Positions 1-11,530 of a stretch of 64,000 nucleotides of DNA are shown here, one piece after another; positions within the stretch are counted from its first letter, which is position 1, and every line of letters starts with the position of its first letter. Made by a program: the position numbers and the translations under genes. Below the pieces are notes generated by a model that ran no database searches, was not told where the DNA came from, and saw only the letters and a program-made list of their open reading frames with translations. Source of the DNA: Physcomitrium patens (taxonomy: Eukaryota > Streptophyta > Bryopsida > Funariales > Funariaceae); the NCBI RefSeq assembly GCF_000002425.4, contig NC_037258.1, positions 17,596,470 to 17,660,469 on the forward strand. Direction: 5' to 3'.

Positions 1-3
1 CAA

Positions 4-37
<34 letters not shown>

Positions 38-247
38 TTTCTACACAGATTGCAAGAAATAAAAATAAGTCTTTTAAATTAAATTACATGCATTTTTATA
101 TTAAAATATATATATATTAAATTTTCAATTTAAATTAATAATTTATATACTAGATGTAATAAAATAACTTTACAAGATTTGTTTTGTTAAACAATGATAC
201 GATAATTATATAAAACAATACATATAAATATGATATAGGTTGTTATT

Positions 248-283
<36 letters not shown>

Positions 284-1013
284 TTAGATATAATAAAATT
301 ATAAAGTTTAATTTTCTAAATCTTAAAAGCTTAAGTTAAAATTGTAGGTTCTTTTATGAATAATTACAATTTATTTGTTCTTTTTTAAAACACTGTCTAC
401 AAAAAGGTCAAAGGAAAATAATTGGTTATATCTTGTTATAACCTTTATACTACTTTATAACTATTTTTACTAATTCTTTTATAATCATTTGTACAATTAA
501 GTCTATTGTCTATAGTTTTTTAATGGAATAGTATTTAGTTAATAATTAAATTGGAGATTGCTTAAAAATCACATAGTGGACTGGAATCAGTAGACTAATT
601 TGGCTCAATTGATCTAAAAGAAAAAGAAAAATTATTGTATTCTAATTAGAATAGATCAATAAAGTTTTTCACCAAAGAGACTCTAATATTCAAAATCTGA
701 CTAGGTATAGAGCTTTAGTAGCAAAACTAATAGTTAAAGTCAAATAATAGCCTATTTTTATGCAATAAATAATCTTTATTCTTATCTAAACTTTTATTTT
801 TTAACTTCATGAATTCCAATAATAATCCATTATGTATGAATAAGACAAAACTTAATTCAATGTTCTCATGAACACAATAGCTTATTTTTAACCAAATAGA
901 GAAGAATATTAGATTTAAATCATATATGTAGTTGATAGAACTATGGAACAATTATTAGACAAAAAGAAATACTATTATAGATGATTTGAAAACAAAATTT
1001 TGTAATCAAATTA

Positions 1014-1048
<35 letters not shown>

Positions 1049-1694
1049 AAAAAAAACAACAACTAATTAGCTAGAATAGATTAATAACTAAATACATGAT
1101 AAAATACTCCAAAATTATTATAAAGTAGGATTTTAAAATTTTAGGTATTAATGAATTTTAATTCTCCTTAATTATTACAACAAATATAGCACAACTATTA
1201 GAAGGTAAGAAAACAAGAAGAAAAGAAAAAAAGAAAAAAAAATGCTCTTTATGTAGAAAAAGGAAAAGAAAAGCATCTAAATTTGCATCACTTTGTAATC
1301 ACTTATAAACAAGTATTCATAAGTATGAGAAGAATATTTATTTTATATGACCTTCACTTTATAGATTCTGCTGAACATAAGTTTGTTTCTCTTAAAAAGA
1401 TGGAACACAAACTCAATTAATCCTTGGCTTTCAACATCTGAAAAAACATGTTACCCAACTGTTCAAAGTCCACACTGCACCACTCATGGAATTTGAAGGC
1501 AATGCATAGGAAGAGAATGCACCAACTCCTCTTCCTTTTGGCTTGGAATAGTGCCGTTGTGGCCATTTTCACAATCGAATCATATCTCAAAATCCTCAAA
1601 ACTAGACTAAAATGAATCTAATTTTACTTCAAATGCAGGATATTATCTGTAAAGTACTCAAAGGGTCTTTTAAACTATTATTCTACCATCCACT
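1..1694. other. AT-rich intergenic DNA, no gene recognised
   Basis: Very AT-rich, with a poly-A run at the left edge (7-35) and TA microsatellites near 253-281 and 1018-1044. A short, less AT-rich stretch at about 1417-1599 is open on the minus strand for 60 codons, but I recognise no domain, splice signal or neighbour supporting a gene. I see nothing else that can be supported here. Confidence 0.6.
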
Positions 1695-1862
1695 TGTTAA
1701 AAGTAATAATATTATTAATATGATCAATTAATACACAATATATTGTGTGTACAAGGTAGACACCAAAAGTCACAATTCTTACTATAAGGTCAATACAAAG
1801 TAGATAGTATTCTATATAGGAGAGTAATATATTATATAATATAATTCTCCCAATACTCCTAC
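1695..1862 (-). repeat. 3' LTR of the Copia element
   Basis: Aligns by eye with 7140-7309. Both share the terminal TGTT start on the plus strand, the AATATGATCAATT block, the ACAATATATTGTGTGTACAAG block, and the AAGGTCAATACAAAGTAGATAG block followed by ATAATTCTCCCAATAC. The differences are scattered substitutions and small indels, which suggests an old insertion. Only one copy of the 85-bp unit is present here, unlike at the other LTR. Confidence 0.8.
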
Positions 1863-2142
1863 TAGTACACTAATTATCATCCTCGAATTAAATTTCATCC
1901 ATAGCAAAAGCTCATCCATTTTGAAAATGAATATGTGTGAGAAATATAAAGTTTTATTCTCTTTTTTGGGAAGCTCTTTTGCAGCTCTTCTACTGCTTCT
2001 TCAAATTTGAGAAGATATGTATTTATTTGATTATTATTTCTTATTTGTTGTCCATACTTTTTTATTATTATTATTATTTTTTATTTTCTTTACTGTTGTT
2101 TCTCGATTGTTCTGTTGTTGGAAGAGGCATTGTGAATGCAAG

Positions 2143-2454
2143 TAGAACAACAAGTTCCTAAGGAGGCATCTAGGCAAAGTTGGTTGTGGATGCAATTGCC
2201 TCAACAACGAGCTCTACAACAAGCCAGTCAATAGGATCCATAATAAGCATGGCGGCGAGCTCCGTAATAAGCTTAGTTGCAGGCTCTATGGCGGATCTTG
2301 CAATTGGCTCTGTGGTGGATCCTATAACTAACTCTATGGCGGATTCTGCAGCTGGTCCTATGGTGGGTCTTGCAGTTGGTCTTGCAGCAGATCGTGTAGT
2401 TGGCCTTATAGTAGTTTAGACTATGAACCATGTAGTAGGTCTACAAGGGATCTG
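2143..2454. repeat. 24-bp minisatellite, about 11-13 diverged copies
   Basis: Units of 24 bp align in register without gaps, for example 2287-2310, 2311-2334, 2335-2358, 2359-2382 and 2383-2406; earlier and later units are more diverged. A common pattern is TATGGYGGATC...GTTGGCTC. Because 24 is divisible by three, the plus strand reads an 8-residue periodic peptide (open frame 2180-2419) with units such as MADLAIGS, VVDPITNS and MADSAAGP. The array lies between the Copia RNase H end and the 3' LTR. I infer repeat expansion rather than a real gene. Confidence 0.75.
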
Positions 2455-2759
2455 ATTTTTCTCTTAGAAGTCTGAATAGATAGATTTTCTTTAGTATTTT
2501 GATATGTCATGGATTTGGAGTAATTTATCTTATTATATTGTCTTCGACTCAATAATGTATCAAAATATTTATGTTGTATAAAATTGTATTATTTGGAGGA
2601 GATTAGTAATGCTTGAATGATTGTAAAACAGCTTGCTTATTTTGTATTTAGAGGAAGTTGATATATGCCTAATTGTGATAGACATTGTAAATGTTTCTCT
2701 TTGAGAAGAGATTACATAAATATAGTTGTTGTCATATGTGTGGTTAGCACATATTGTAG

Positions 2760-2999
2760 TTAGATTTTGTTAAAAAGGACCTTCTGTCTAGTAAAATGGT
2801 ATTGTGAGTCCATGTATTTGCTCTTAGAGTGATATTTGGAATTTTTACTATGAGCAATGGTACTTTGACTATTTGAATATATGGTAGTTGGTGTGTGTTG
2901 AAGGAATCCAAGTTCATGTAATAATTTTTTCAACCATATGGCATCAACTGTTGCTTTTGTTAAAGCCATGTATTCTGATTCAATAGAGAATAAAACAAC
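2760..2999 (-). pseudogene. Copia RNase H domain (C-terminal end of pol)
   Basis: The minus-strand translation shows the Copia RNase H tail: MALTKATVDAIWLKKLLHEL, then TTIYSNSQSTIAHSKN and KYMDSQYHF. In the family the third motif normally reads C/D-NQS-A; here the usual Asp-Asn pair has become Ser-Asn, so a conserved acidic residue appears lost. The frame is separated from the reverse transcriptase by stops. It is part of the degenerate Copia element. Confidence 0.85.
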
Positions 3000-3140
3000 A
3001 GATTGTTGTTTTTTGCTGCTTCAAAACATAATTCCTTCAGCCAACAAAAAACAAAATCTAGAAGTGGAGTGACGCATGTCCTTTTTACCTGTCTAGTCAA
3101 CATCAAAATAACCATAGAGAATATCACCTTGAGATAAGTG

Positions 3141-3995
3141 TTAGTATTTTATTCCAAAATTTAATGTGCCTTTTATATATCTCATAGTTCTTTTCAAAGT
3201 TTGAATATGTGTAGGTCTTGGTTTAAAAAGATATTGTGCTAAACTGCTAGTAGCACAAGCAGAATCAAATCTAGAATTAACAATGGCATACATTAAACTA
3301 TTAACAACTTGAAAATAGAGGTAATTATGGAAAGTAATGTGATCTTCATTACTTAAATAAATTTTTGATTGAATTGGGGTACTTAATGGATTGAAATTCA
3401 ATATATTGAATTCATTAAGTTTATTTGTTAAGTATTTGGCTTGATGGAGGATGATCCATCCTTCTTTTCTATTTCTGAGTATAACATTACATAAAGTATA
3501 ATGGATTTCTCTTTCATCAGATATGTCAAATTCTTGCTAGAGAATATCTTTGATTTGTTGAATTAAAGGAAGTTTATTGCTCATAAGTATATAGTCATCA
3601 ACATAGAGTATAATTATGATAAAATCCTTATTATTTTCTCTTTTGATATATATGTTTGCATCTGATTCAAGGCATTGGTATTTGTGAAGGATTAAGTATT
3701 GATTTAATTATTGATGCCATGCTTTAGATGATTGTTTAAGATCATATAGGGATTTATTTAACTTATATAGCTTGTTAGTATGTATAGAAGGTAATCCTTC
3801 ATGAATAGTTATATAGATGTCTTCTTCTATAAAACCATTTAAAAATGTTGTTTTAACATCTAGTTGATGTATTTCCAAATTATGTTGAGCAATTAAAGCA
3901 AGAAAAACTTTGATAGAGTTAAGTTTGACTATAGGAGTGTATGTCATTGTGAAATCAATACCTTGAACTTGGATGAAACATCTTGCAACTAACAT
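3141..3995 (-). pseudogene. Copia reverse transcriptase domain, frame-broken
   Basis: The upstream half (3708-3995) contains the hallmark LEIHQLDVKTTFLNGFIEED and a KSLYDLKQSSKAWHQ segment. The catalytic YVDD tetrad is encoded at 3594-3605 and is intact, but stops and frame changes separate it from both neighbours. The downstream half (3141-3401) contains the conserved region around NPLSTPIQ and the SLMYAIVNSRFD block leading toward RNase H. It would copy element RNA to DNA in an autonomous Copia; here it is inactive by frame disruption. Confidence 0.88.
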
Positions 3996-5262
3996 TGCTT
4001 TATATTTGTCAATACTTCCATTAACTTTAGTTTTTATTTTAAAAATCCACTTTTAATTGATTGGTTTTTGATTAGGAGATAAATTTGTCATGTATCATGT
4101 ATTGTTCTTGTTTAAGGATGTAATTTCAGCATTGATTGTTTTTTGCTATTCTTAAACATCAACCCTTTTCATTACTTCTTGAATGGAGTTTGGAACTTCT
4201 ATATGAGTAGAAACAAGGTGGGCTTGATGATGCCAATTACATTATCGTTTATATTCTTTTCTGCCCTATATAGACTCTAACAATCTTGTGGTTGGTTGAA
4301 GAATTCTTGTTGGTCAAAAACAAGAAGGAAGATTTGGGGTTTGGAATGTAGAATAGACTTCATCATCTTCAAGAGGTAAGTTATCTTGATCATTTAGTAA
4401 TGATAGTTGAGAGAAGTCTTCTACGACATCAATGTGAGAAGGAGGTTGTTCTCTCACATTTGAAGAAGTACTATATATTTGGTTGTTGATCAAATACATA
4501 TGTTTTTTGTGGTGGTGGCATTGGTGGAGAAGACATGCCTTAAAAAAGAGGTATATTTTTTTCATTGGTCCTTATAGTTATTAAAGGATGTTTGAATAAT
4601 TCTAAATCTAGTTAGAGTTCTTTATTGTTCTTTTACAAGTATGTGGTTGTTTGTGGATTATATAGATTTTTATTGAAGATAACATCTCTTGAAATAAGAA
4701 TTTTTTATCTTTGTGTATTTATAAGTCTATAGGCTTTAGATTCTTTACTATAGCCTAGAAAGATAGCCTCTTGTAAATGAGAATCTAACTTCTTTTTTCT
4801 TTTTTTAGAAATGAATGCATGAACTTTATAACCAAATATTTTAAGATAGGATAAATTTGATTGCCATTTGTACCATAATTTAAATGGTATTTTGATAACT
4901 TATACAGATTTTATAGGGCTCCTATTTTGGAGGTAATTTGTTGTTTGAAGTGCTTCACCCAAAAAAAATTATGTAAGTTTGAATAGGATAGCATTGCAAG
5001 TACTACTCTTATTAATGTTCAATTTTTTTTTTTTCAAAAACACCATTTTGTTGTAGTATATAAGTTGTAGTATATTCTTGTTTAATACCTTCTTTATTAC
5101 CAAATCAAGTCATTAGATGTATATTCACCTCCATGATTAGATCTTAATATTATGACTTTGAAACTTATTTATTTTTCTACAATTTTTTTATATAAGATGA
5201 ATTTTTCAAATACTTTAGATTTATATTTCATCAAATATACTTGGCAATATCTTATTATTTCA

Positions 5263-5520
5263 TCAAAAATTTGTAATGAAGTAAGTACATTCTGAATGTG
5301 TGCCTACTTGTATAGGACCACAAATGTCAGAATGTATAAGTTTAAACAATTGGATAGCTCTTTGTGTACCTTGTGTAGGAAACTTTTCCTTATATTGTTT
5401 ACCTTCTATGTAAGGTTGGCATAAGATAAATTTTCTTTCATTAAAAGGTTCAATTTCCTTTCCCATAGTTTGTATTTGTTTGAGCCTTTGAGGATTTATG
5501 TGTCCTAGTCTTAGGTGCCA
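5263..5520 (-). pseudogene. Copia GAG-pre-integrase zinc-binding and integrase start
   Basis: The minus strand from 5520 reads WHLRLGHINPQRLKQIQTMG, the His-rich GAG-pre-integrase motif. It is followed by a Cys-containing ILCQPYIEGKQ and then LFKLIHSDICGPIQVG, which carries the first catalytic Asp of the integrase core. The rest of the integrase (about 4000-5260) is only patchily readable through many stops. This is standard Copia pol organisation between protease and reverse transcriptase. Confidence 0.85.
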
Positions 5521-5703
5521 TAAATCAGCTTTATTTAATTGTATTGTTGTTGAAATAGCAATTTGATGCTTGTTTAAAAGTATTGTTGTATCTAATTCAT
5601 ATAAATCAAGGTTTAATTTGTATATTGCAATGGTTTAACCAAATTGTTTTATAAGTGTAATGGTGCTAGCTCTTATGTGAATTTCTCTTCCTGTCTTATC
5701 TAA

Positions 5704-5937
5704 TTATTTGGCAGAGAATAAATTCTTTGCAAGTCCCGGTATATGTAATACATTAGGTATGATCTTCTCATCACCATTTGTAAGTTTGATATTTACATCA
5801 CCATGTCCTACTATTACGTATGATGTAGTATCATCTCTTAAGTAGACAACTTGTTTGTCTTCACTTTTGATGTATTTAACAAATCGTTCTAATTCATGAC
5901 ATATATGTTGAATTGCTCCCGAGTCTACGCACCACAT
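5704..5937 (-). pseudogene. Copia aspartic protease
   Basis: Contains the catalytic DSGA signature in MWCVDSGAIQHICHE, followed by the usual Copia protease spacing to NVLHIPGLAKNLFSAK, a conserved block at the protease/GAG-pre-integrase boundary. The open stretch is about 77 codons. In an active element this protease matures the gag-pol polyprotein; here the adjoining frames are interrupted. Confidence 0.85.
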
Positions 5938-5969
5938 TGAATTTGGATTTTCTTTAACTATAAGTACTA

Positions 5970-6281
5970 CTACATATAATATATTTGTTTTGTAATAACA
6001 TTTGTTTCTTTTCTATTATTACGATTTTCATTTGTTATTCTTATTTTGCAATCTTTGATCAAGTGACCTGATTTCTTGCAGAAAAAGCACTTTTTGTCAA
6101 TAGCAAAATTACTTTTTTCATGTGGTTTGGAGGTACTATTCTCTCCTTGAGAACTCCTTCTGAAACTCTTATTAAAATAAGATTTCTTATTTTTATTTTG
6201 AAATTTCTTACATACATATAAGGTTGAATTATTATTAGATGTTAAACTCATGCTTTTCATGAGTATTTTTTCATGGATCAA
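5970..6281 (-). pseudogene. Copia gag fragment with CCHC zinc knuckle
   Basis: A minus-strand open frame of 103 codons ends in a lysine- and asparagine-rich tail and carries a CX2CX4HX4C zinc knuckle, CFFCKKSGHLIKDC, encoded at about 6048-6089. That is the nucleocapsid-type RNA-binding motif of gag. The N-terminal part of gag lies in the broken sequence at about 6282-7110. Confidence 0.85.
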
Positions 6282-7127
6282 ATCTGTTATTAAGGATGCT
6301 AATGTGATCCCAAGCTACCTTCTTAAGGAGCTAATGAAGGATCTATAATTTTGAGGCAAACTTTTCATTAAAATAAGAATTGCTTCATCATTTGGAATTG
6401 ATAATCATGCTACCAACAATTATTCCATATGAGCTCTAAAAGTATATATGTGTTTAATAACACTATCAACTTCTTTCATTTTTAAGGTATATAATTTTTC
6501 TTTTAAATACATCTTAGTTACTACATTATGTGATTCAAATATTTTTATTAATTCTTACTATGGTGAATTTGTTGATTTACAAGATTGTATATGTGAAATA
6601 ATATTATTTTCTAGGCAATTTTTGATTATGGTTAAAGACAAGGTATCCTTGTCTACCCATGTGCTTATACTCTTACTCCTATGGTAGGTAAAGCTGAGAC
6701 TCCAGCAGCAATTTCAGCTATTATTGGTTCCATTGGTAAGCATTCTTCACTACTTACTATGGACCATAGCTTTTCAGCCTTGAAAACTAATGTTAATCTA
6801 TGTTTCTATATATTAAAATATAAACCATCAGATTTTGGAACATGATTGATGTCCACTTTTTGTGTCATCTTCAAAATTCTTAATTTAAAGTAGAATTGAA
6901 ATTATTTATAAATTTATTTTTGATCAATTCAATTTTATCTTTGCTTATGGATTTTATGTTGCCATTTTCAGGTCTATAATTGCTTCTCATGGTTTGAAGA
7001 ACTTCAAGTTTCTATTATAATGAATTGTATTGATATTATTCTTATTATAAACTATTTTGTAATTTCAGCAATTCTTCTTTTAATAAAGCATTCACCAAAG
7101 CTTTTTCTAAGAATCAAATTTTCTATT

Positions 7128-7139
7128 GCTCTGATACCA
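7128..7139 (-). other. Copia primer-binding site (initiator tRNA-Met)
   Basis: On the minus strand this reads TGGTATCAGAGC, the classic plant LTR-retrotransposon primer-binding site complementary to the 3' end of initiator tRNA-Met. It lies directly inside the 5' LTR, whose inner edge is at 7140, and this fixes the orientation of the element. Confidence 0.92.
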
Positions 7140-7309
7140 TGTTGGAAATAATATTATTATTAATATGATCAATTGATATACAATATATTGTGTGTACAAG
7201 GATGACGCCAAGAGTCACAACTCTTGATGTAAGGTCAATACAAAGTAGATAGTATTTTATATAGGAGACTAGTATATTATATAGTATAATTCTCCCAATA
7301 CCACCATCT
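7140..7309 (-). repeat. 5' LTR of the Copia element, with TATA box
   Basis: Homologous to 1695-1862. Read on the minus strand it starts near TGGTATTGGGAGAATTATA and ends TTTCCAACA next to the primer-binding site. A TATA-like motif, CCTATATAAAATAC, lies at about 7254-7267 and is the likely core promoter of the element. The outer half is the founding unit of the 85-bp array. Confidence 0.82.
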
Positions 7310-7745
7310 TGGTGTAAGGTCAATACAAAGTAGATAGTATTCTATATAGGAGACTAGTGTACTATATAATATAATTCTCCCAATACCACCATCTTGGTGT
7401 AATGTCAATACAAAGTAGATAGTATTCTATATAAGAGACTAGTGTACTATATAGTATAATTCTCCAAGTACCACCACCTCAAAGTGATTTATTCATTACT
7501 CTGCCAAACTGGCGGACTGAACATGGAACACAAGTGAAACCGAGTAGACCGAGTTGTCTTCCTCACAGATTGAAGTGGTCATCCGTGATTGAATGCATTC
7601 ACAAGTAGATAGTATTCTATATAGAAGACTAGTGTACTATATAGTATAATTCTCCCAATACCACCAGCTTGGTGTAATGTCAATACAAAGTAGATAGTAT
7701 TCTATATAAGAGACTAGTGTACTATACAGTATAATTCTCCCAGTA
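7231..7745. repeat. 85-bp tandem repeats derived from the LTR promoter region
   Basis: Units begin at 7231, 7316 and 7401 with AAGGTCAATACAAAGTAGAT (third copy AATGTC...), an exact period of 85 bp. Two more copies follow at about 7598-7675 and 7676-7745. Each unit carries the TATATA-containing LTR segment and ends with CTCCCAATACCACCA or a variant. The 3' LTR has only one such unit, so the expansion happened at this end after, or independently of, insertion. Confidence 0.88.
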
Positions 7746-7877
7746 CCACCACCTCAAAGTGATTTATTCATTATGCTGCCAAACTGGCGGATTGAGCATG
7801 GAATACAAGTGAAACCGAGTCGACCGAGTTGTCTTCCTCACCGATTGAAGTGGTCATCCGTGATTGAATGCATTCAC
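7471..7877. repeat. 275-bp tandem duplication spanning LTR and flanking DNA
   Basis: A block starting CCACCACCTCAAAGTGATTT at 7471 recurs at 7746, an offset of 275 bp. Both copies continue through CCAAACTGGCGG, GTGAAACCGAGT and GTCATCCGTGATTGAATGCA to about 7600 and 7877. In the first copy the flank then runs back into LTR repeats at ACAAGTAGATAG, whereas the second continues into unique GC-rich DNA. The copies differ at about ten positions, so the duplication is not recent. Confidence 0.88.
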
Positions 7878-8740
7878 ATGTATGAGATGGAACGCTGCTT
7901 CAACACGTGGACAGGGTATCTACCCCAGTTAATTGACCAGTTGGATGATAGCAGAGACTATTCACCGGATTTTTATTTATTTATTTATTTTTGCGTGAGT
8001 CATCGATTTCAAACGACTTCAACAATCACCAACAAAGTCTATGTGCTCGTTGGAAGTGGGAGGGAAGTGTCGGTCGTGTCGAAGCCCTGGAACAAGTTAC
8101 ATCACCAAGTGGAGGGGACCTTCTCTCCGGTAAACGATACCTAGCAACGAGGCAATATACGTCAAACACCTGTGAGCATGAAGCTATGCAACGGTAATCT
8201 GAATGACCGGCGACAGTAGATGATATAACTTGCGCTCACTATCAGGGATTCACAGAAATTCGGACCCCACCAAACGGCTCCAGAATTATAGCCTTGTGAA
8301 TGACACCGAGATCTACCTGGCAGACAGCAGTGGAATCACGTTGCCGAAGTGCAATAAGTGACGATTGTTAAACACCTCATGTTCTGCAGCTCTGCGCTAC
8401 TCCTTCTCTTCATTGTCGTCGTCATCTTCGTCTTCGTCTCGCTGTGTCGTAGCATGTTGGCCGCGGGTGCACAAGTTGCTTGTGCTTGTGCCATGGATTC
8501 ACCGCCACAACTAGCAAGATCAACAACTTGATGGTGCAGTCCAGCTCGGCACCCGAAGCCCAGGTCCACGTCCCTTGCTACGCTGTGTTTGGTCCGATGT
8601 TAGACGACCCCGAGGATGCATGTCGGTGAAGCGTGTCAGTGAAGGTTGTCGGTAATCCCTAGTGAGCCTATCGGAAATGCTGACCTGACGTGTCGTGGGG
8701 CCTTGCATCTCAAGTATTGCCATTTGTGAGACCATTTTAA
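7878..8740. other. Orphan GC-rich block, no gene recognised
   Basis: The composition changes sharply to roughly 50 % GC between two very AT-rich tracts. Several overlapping open frames exist (for example plus strand 7773-8144, minus strand 8336-8569 and 8520-8735), but none shows a domain, a consistent intron pattern or codon evidence that I can support. It resembles the composition of the gene islands further right, so it may be a gene remnant or a displaced 5' region. A short TTTA run lies near 7972-7990. Confidence 0.5.
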
Positions 8741-10399
8741 AAAAACAAATATTTGTTTCTCTCTTTGAACCACTTCATTTTTATTTAAACTATGGAACAA
8801 CGTGAGGGGTCAAAACTTTTAAATCTTGTGATTGATTGAAATTAAGAAGTATCTCTTGATTGGCTTTAAGTTTAGAAAAAAATTAGCCAAGAGACCATGA
8901 GAGGAAAAGATGAGGTAGAATTTACTATATTCCTATATAACATGAATAATGTTTCTTTATTAGCGTTGTGATAGACCCATCTCAAAAAAAAGTGGTTTTT
9001 ATAAAATTCAAGAAGTTATGTCAAAAATACATATATATATATATATATATATATAATCACTTTTCAAAGTGGACTTCTAAGCCATCCAAATGCATTACTA
9101 TTTAGCATTCTACTTATTTTAAGTTATACTTTATATCAAACCTATATATTTTTTTTAAATCATTCTTAAAAAGCTATTTACAAAATTAAATTTCAAAATT
9201 TACATAATTTTATAATCAATTTTAAAATATTCTTTTACAAGGTTTTAAATGTATTTTATAATATAGATAGAAGTTTTTTAAAGTTAATTAAGAGCATATT
9301 AAAAATATATCCTAACTAAATTAGTATTAATATTTCTTAATTATATTTAATTAAAATTTAAAAAAGAATTAAAAAATGAAAGTATGTTATTTTCAAAATA
9401 AAGAAAAAACCATAAAAACCATAAAATATTTTTTGCACTGTAATTCTACTAGCACCACATTGCAAAAGGTACATCTTTGCAAGTTTTGGGTGCTCCAAAG
9501 TTATTACAAAACATGTTACATATCATTTTTAATATTTGGATTTATCTAATTAGACTTAATTGGACTTATTTAAATTTTTTAATTTAAAAAATAAAGATAA
9601 ATACTACAAGATTAGAATGTTTGTATGATAAAAAAAAATTAAAAAATTAAAAACGTTAAAATAATTTTATATAATATGTTGAGATCAGAATAATCTTATT
9701 TTTAAAAATCAATTTGACTCATTGAATAAATTATTCATAACTGTAAATAAAAAAATTTCACCTTCTTTTTAACTATATATATATAGATTCCAAATAACAA
9801 TTTAAATTGCAATGGCTATTTTTTCTAAAGATTTTTATTTTGCTTAATCAGTATTTAAGATGAATATCAAAATTATCTTTTAAATATACAACTCTTGTTG
9901 TTAACTATAAAACTTTTATCAAAAAATCATTAATCTTTTTTTTTTTTTTTTTTTTTTTTGGAGTTTTATATCAAAATAATAACAAGCCAATTAGAATATA
10001 TATTTTAAAAGTTTAAAATTTTAAAAAATTATAAAAAAATATAATATGATTTATTGGTTTTATTATTTAAATACTTTTGATGTTTTAAATTTTCAGATAT
10101 TACAATTATTACTTTAAAAAATCCAAAAAAAAAATCCTAGAAAATGATTTAATTATTTTTGTAAAATTTCAAGATTTAAGTGATTTTGACAATATATTCT
10201 AAATTTAAGAAATATACATAAAAAAATATTAAAGTAATTAAGTGCTTATTAATTTTTTATTTTGAATATTTTTCAAATTACAATGAATATTTTAAATATC
10301 AATTAAAAATAATTAATTTTTAAAAGTAAATTTACTAAAGAATAACAAGATACTTACATGACTCTCCAAAAATATTCTATATGTATATGTATGTATGTA

Positions 10400-10442
<43 letters not shown>

Positions 10443-10772
10443 AAAATTAATATTATTGAATTGAATCATAATAAAATATTTTAAAATATATTATGGTATC
10501 ATTATATGTTTTTAGTTTATATATATATATATATATATAGTGTATCACAAAAAGTCATATTCTTTGAAATTATCTATTTTAAAATTATATGAATACATAT
10601 ATCTTAAATTAACTAACACCTAGTTTTCTTGTATCATCAAATAATGATGAAACCAGTAATTTTTGTAAGTAATTAAACAATCTTTTTATCAATATTTTCC
10701 TGAACCTATTATGCAACAATCTACTAGATCAAAAGCCTATGTATTATGGTTCATATCTAGTTCACTTTATGA
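8741..10772. other. AT-rich DNA with TA microsatellites
   Basis: No coding sequence can be supported. It holds TA runs at about 9027-9055, 10400-10438 and 10518-10540, and a poly-T tract at about 9936-9960. The TA run near 10400 is preceded by mixed TATG repeats. It probably consists of old, unrecognisable transposon sequence. Confidence 0.6.
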
Positions 10773-11530
10773 CTAACTTTCATAAATATCACTGCCTTCA
10801 AACTCTTCATGGAAAAAAACCTCAGTCATCCACGCTTTCTTGTTAGACCAATAATAAAAAAAACTCAGCTGTTCGCTTATACAACAGTTGAAGTAGTGAG
10901 ACTTGTAGGCGTGGCCAATAAAAAAATGGTGGCAATTTGTGGGTTCCATCAACATTCACTGTGAATACAATGGTGATCCATAAATTTCCTTCTTGTAGCC
11001 AACGATTTGTTGTTGAGCGATGGTTCAGTTTGGCACCATATTGTAAGATAATCTTGTTTCATCTATGTTATGCACATTGCACAAATCATAACTTGTAATG
11101 TAAGCATGCAGAGTAGACATTGTTGCATCAATACTAACTTGATTAGTTGAGCCTACCTCTCCATGCATTCTGATCACTTTCAGCTTATGGTAAGAGAGAA
11201 ATTACTCAAACCACCCATTTGAAAACTCCATTTTGTCTTCGAGGATTGCAAGCATCTCTATAAAGCATCAATTATGCTCCTTAATGAGCTCTGCTGATAA
11301 CAACACATTTTGAGATTGCCTTTGTACAACCTATAAAGCAAGTAATTCTTTGAGGTTGGAAAAGTGAACCATTCTTGGGTGCTTTGCTTGTAGCTAATCT
11401 TGGTCCATAGCTTCATACTTGTCTTGTTTCTTTAGGATTTTCCTAATAGCAACTTATGAAGGTACTTTTGCAAGCTTAAACTCAGTTTTAGCCCACTTTG
11501 CAAGAACTAGCTATAAGATCAAAGGCTACG
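10773..11530 (-). pseudogene. pogo/Tigger-like (CENP-B type) DDE transposase remnant
   Basis: The minus-strand translation, crossing frames, gives a helix-turn-helix region (LAKWAKTEFKLAKVPS, then VAIRKILKKQDKYEAM) and a CENP-B-type second DNA-binding block with EFSNGWFE, HKLKVIRMHGEVGST and YDLCNVHNIDETRLSY. The NIDET motif holds the first catalytic Asp of the DDE domain. Further on come IVFTVNVDGTHKLPPFF and SNKKAWMTEVFF, typical of pogo/Tigger transposases. At least three in-frame stops and a frameshift at the T-run around 10920 show it is dead. The second catalytic Asp and the rest of the domain are not visible. No terminal inverted repeats were located. Confidence 0.82.

Larger units (their letters stand above)
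1695..7745 (-). mobile_element. Degenerate Ty1/Copia LTR retrotransposon
   Basis: Minus-strand element with the domains in Copia order when read from high to low coordinates: gag zinc knuckle, protease, GAG-pre-integrase/integrase, reverse transcriptase, RNase H. Related terminal repeats lie at about 1695-1862 (3' LTR) and 7140-7309 (5' LTR), and a primer-binding site matching the 3' end of initiator tRNA-Met sits at 7128-7139. The reading frame is broken by many stops and frame changes, so the element cannot encode an intact polyprotein. Beyond 7309 the right-hand LTR is expanded into tandem copies, described separately. The Copia assignment is strong from domain order; the outer boundaries are approximate. 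Confidence 0.9.
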
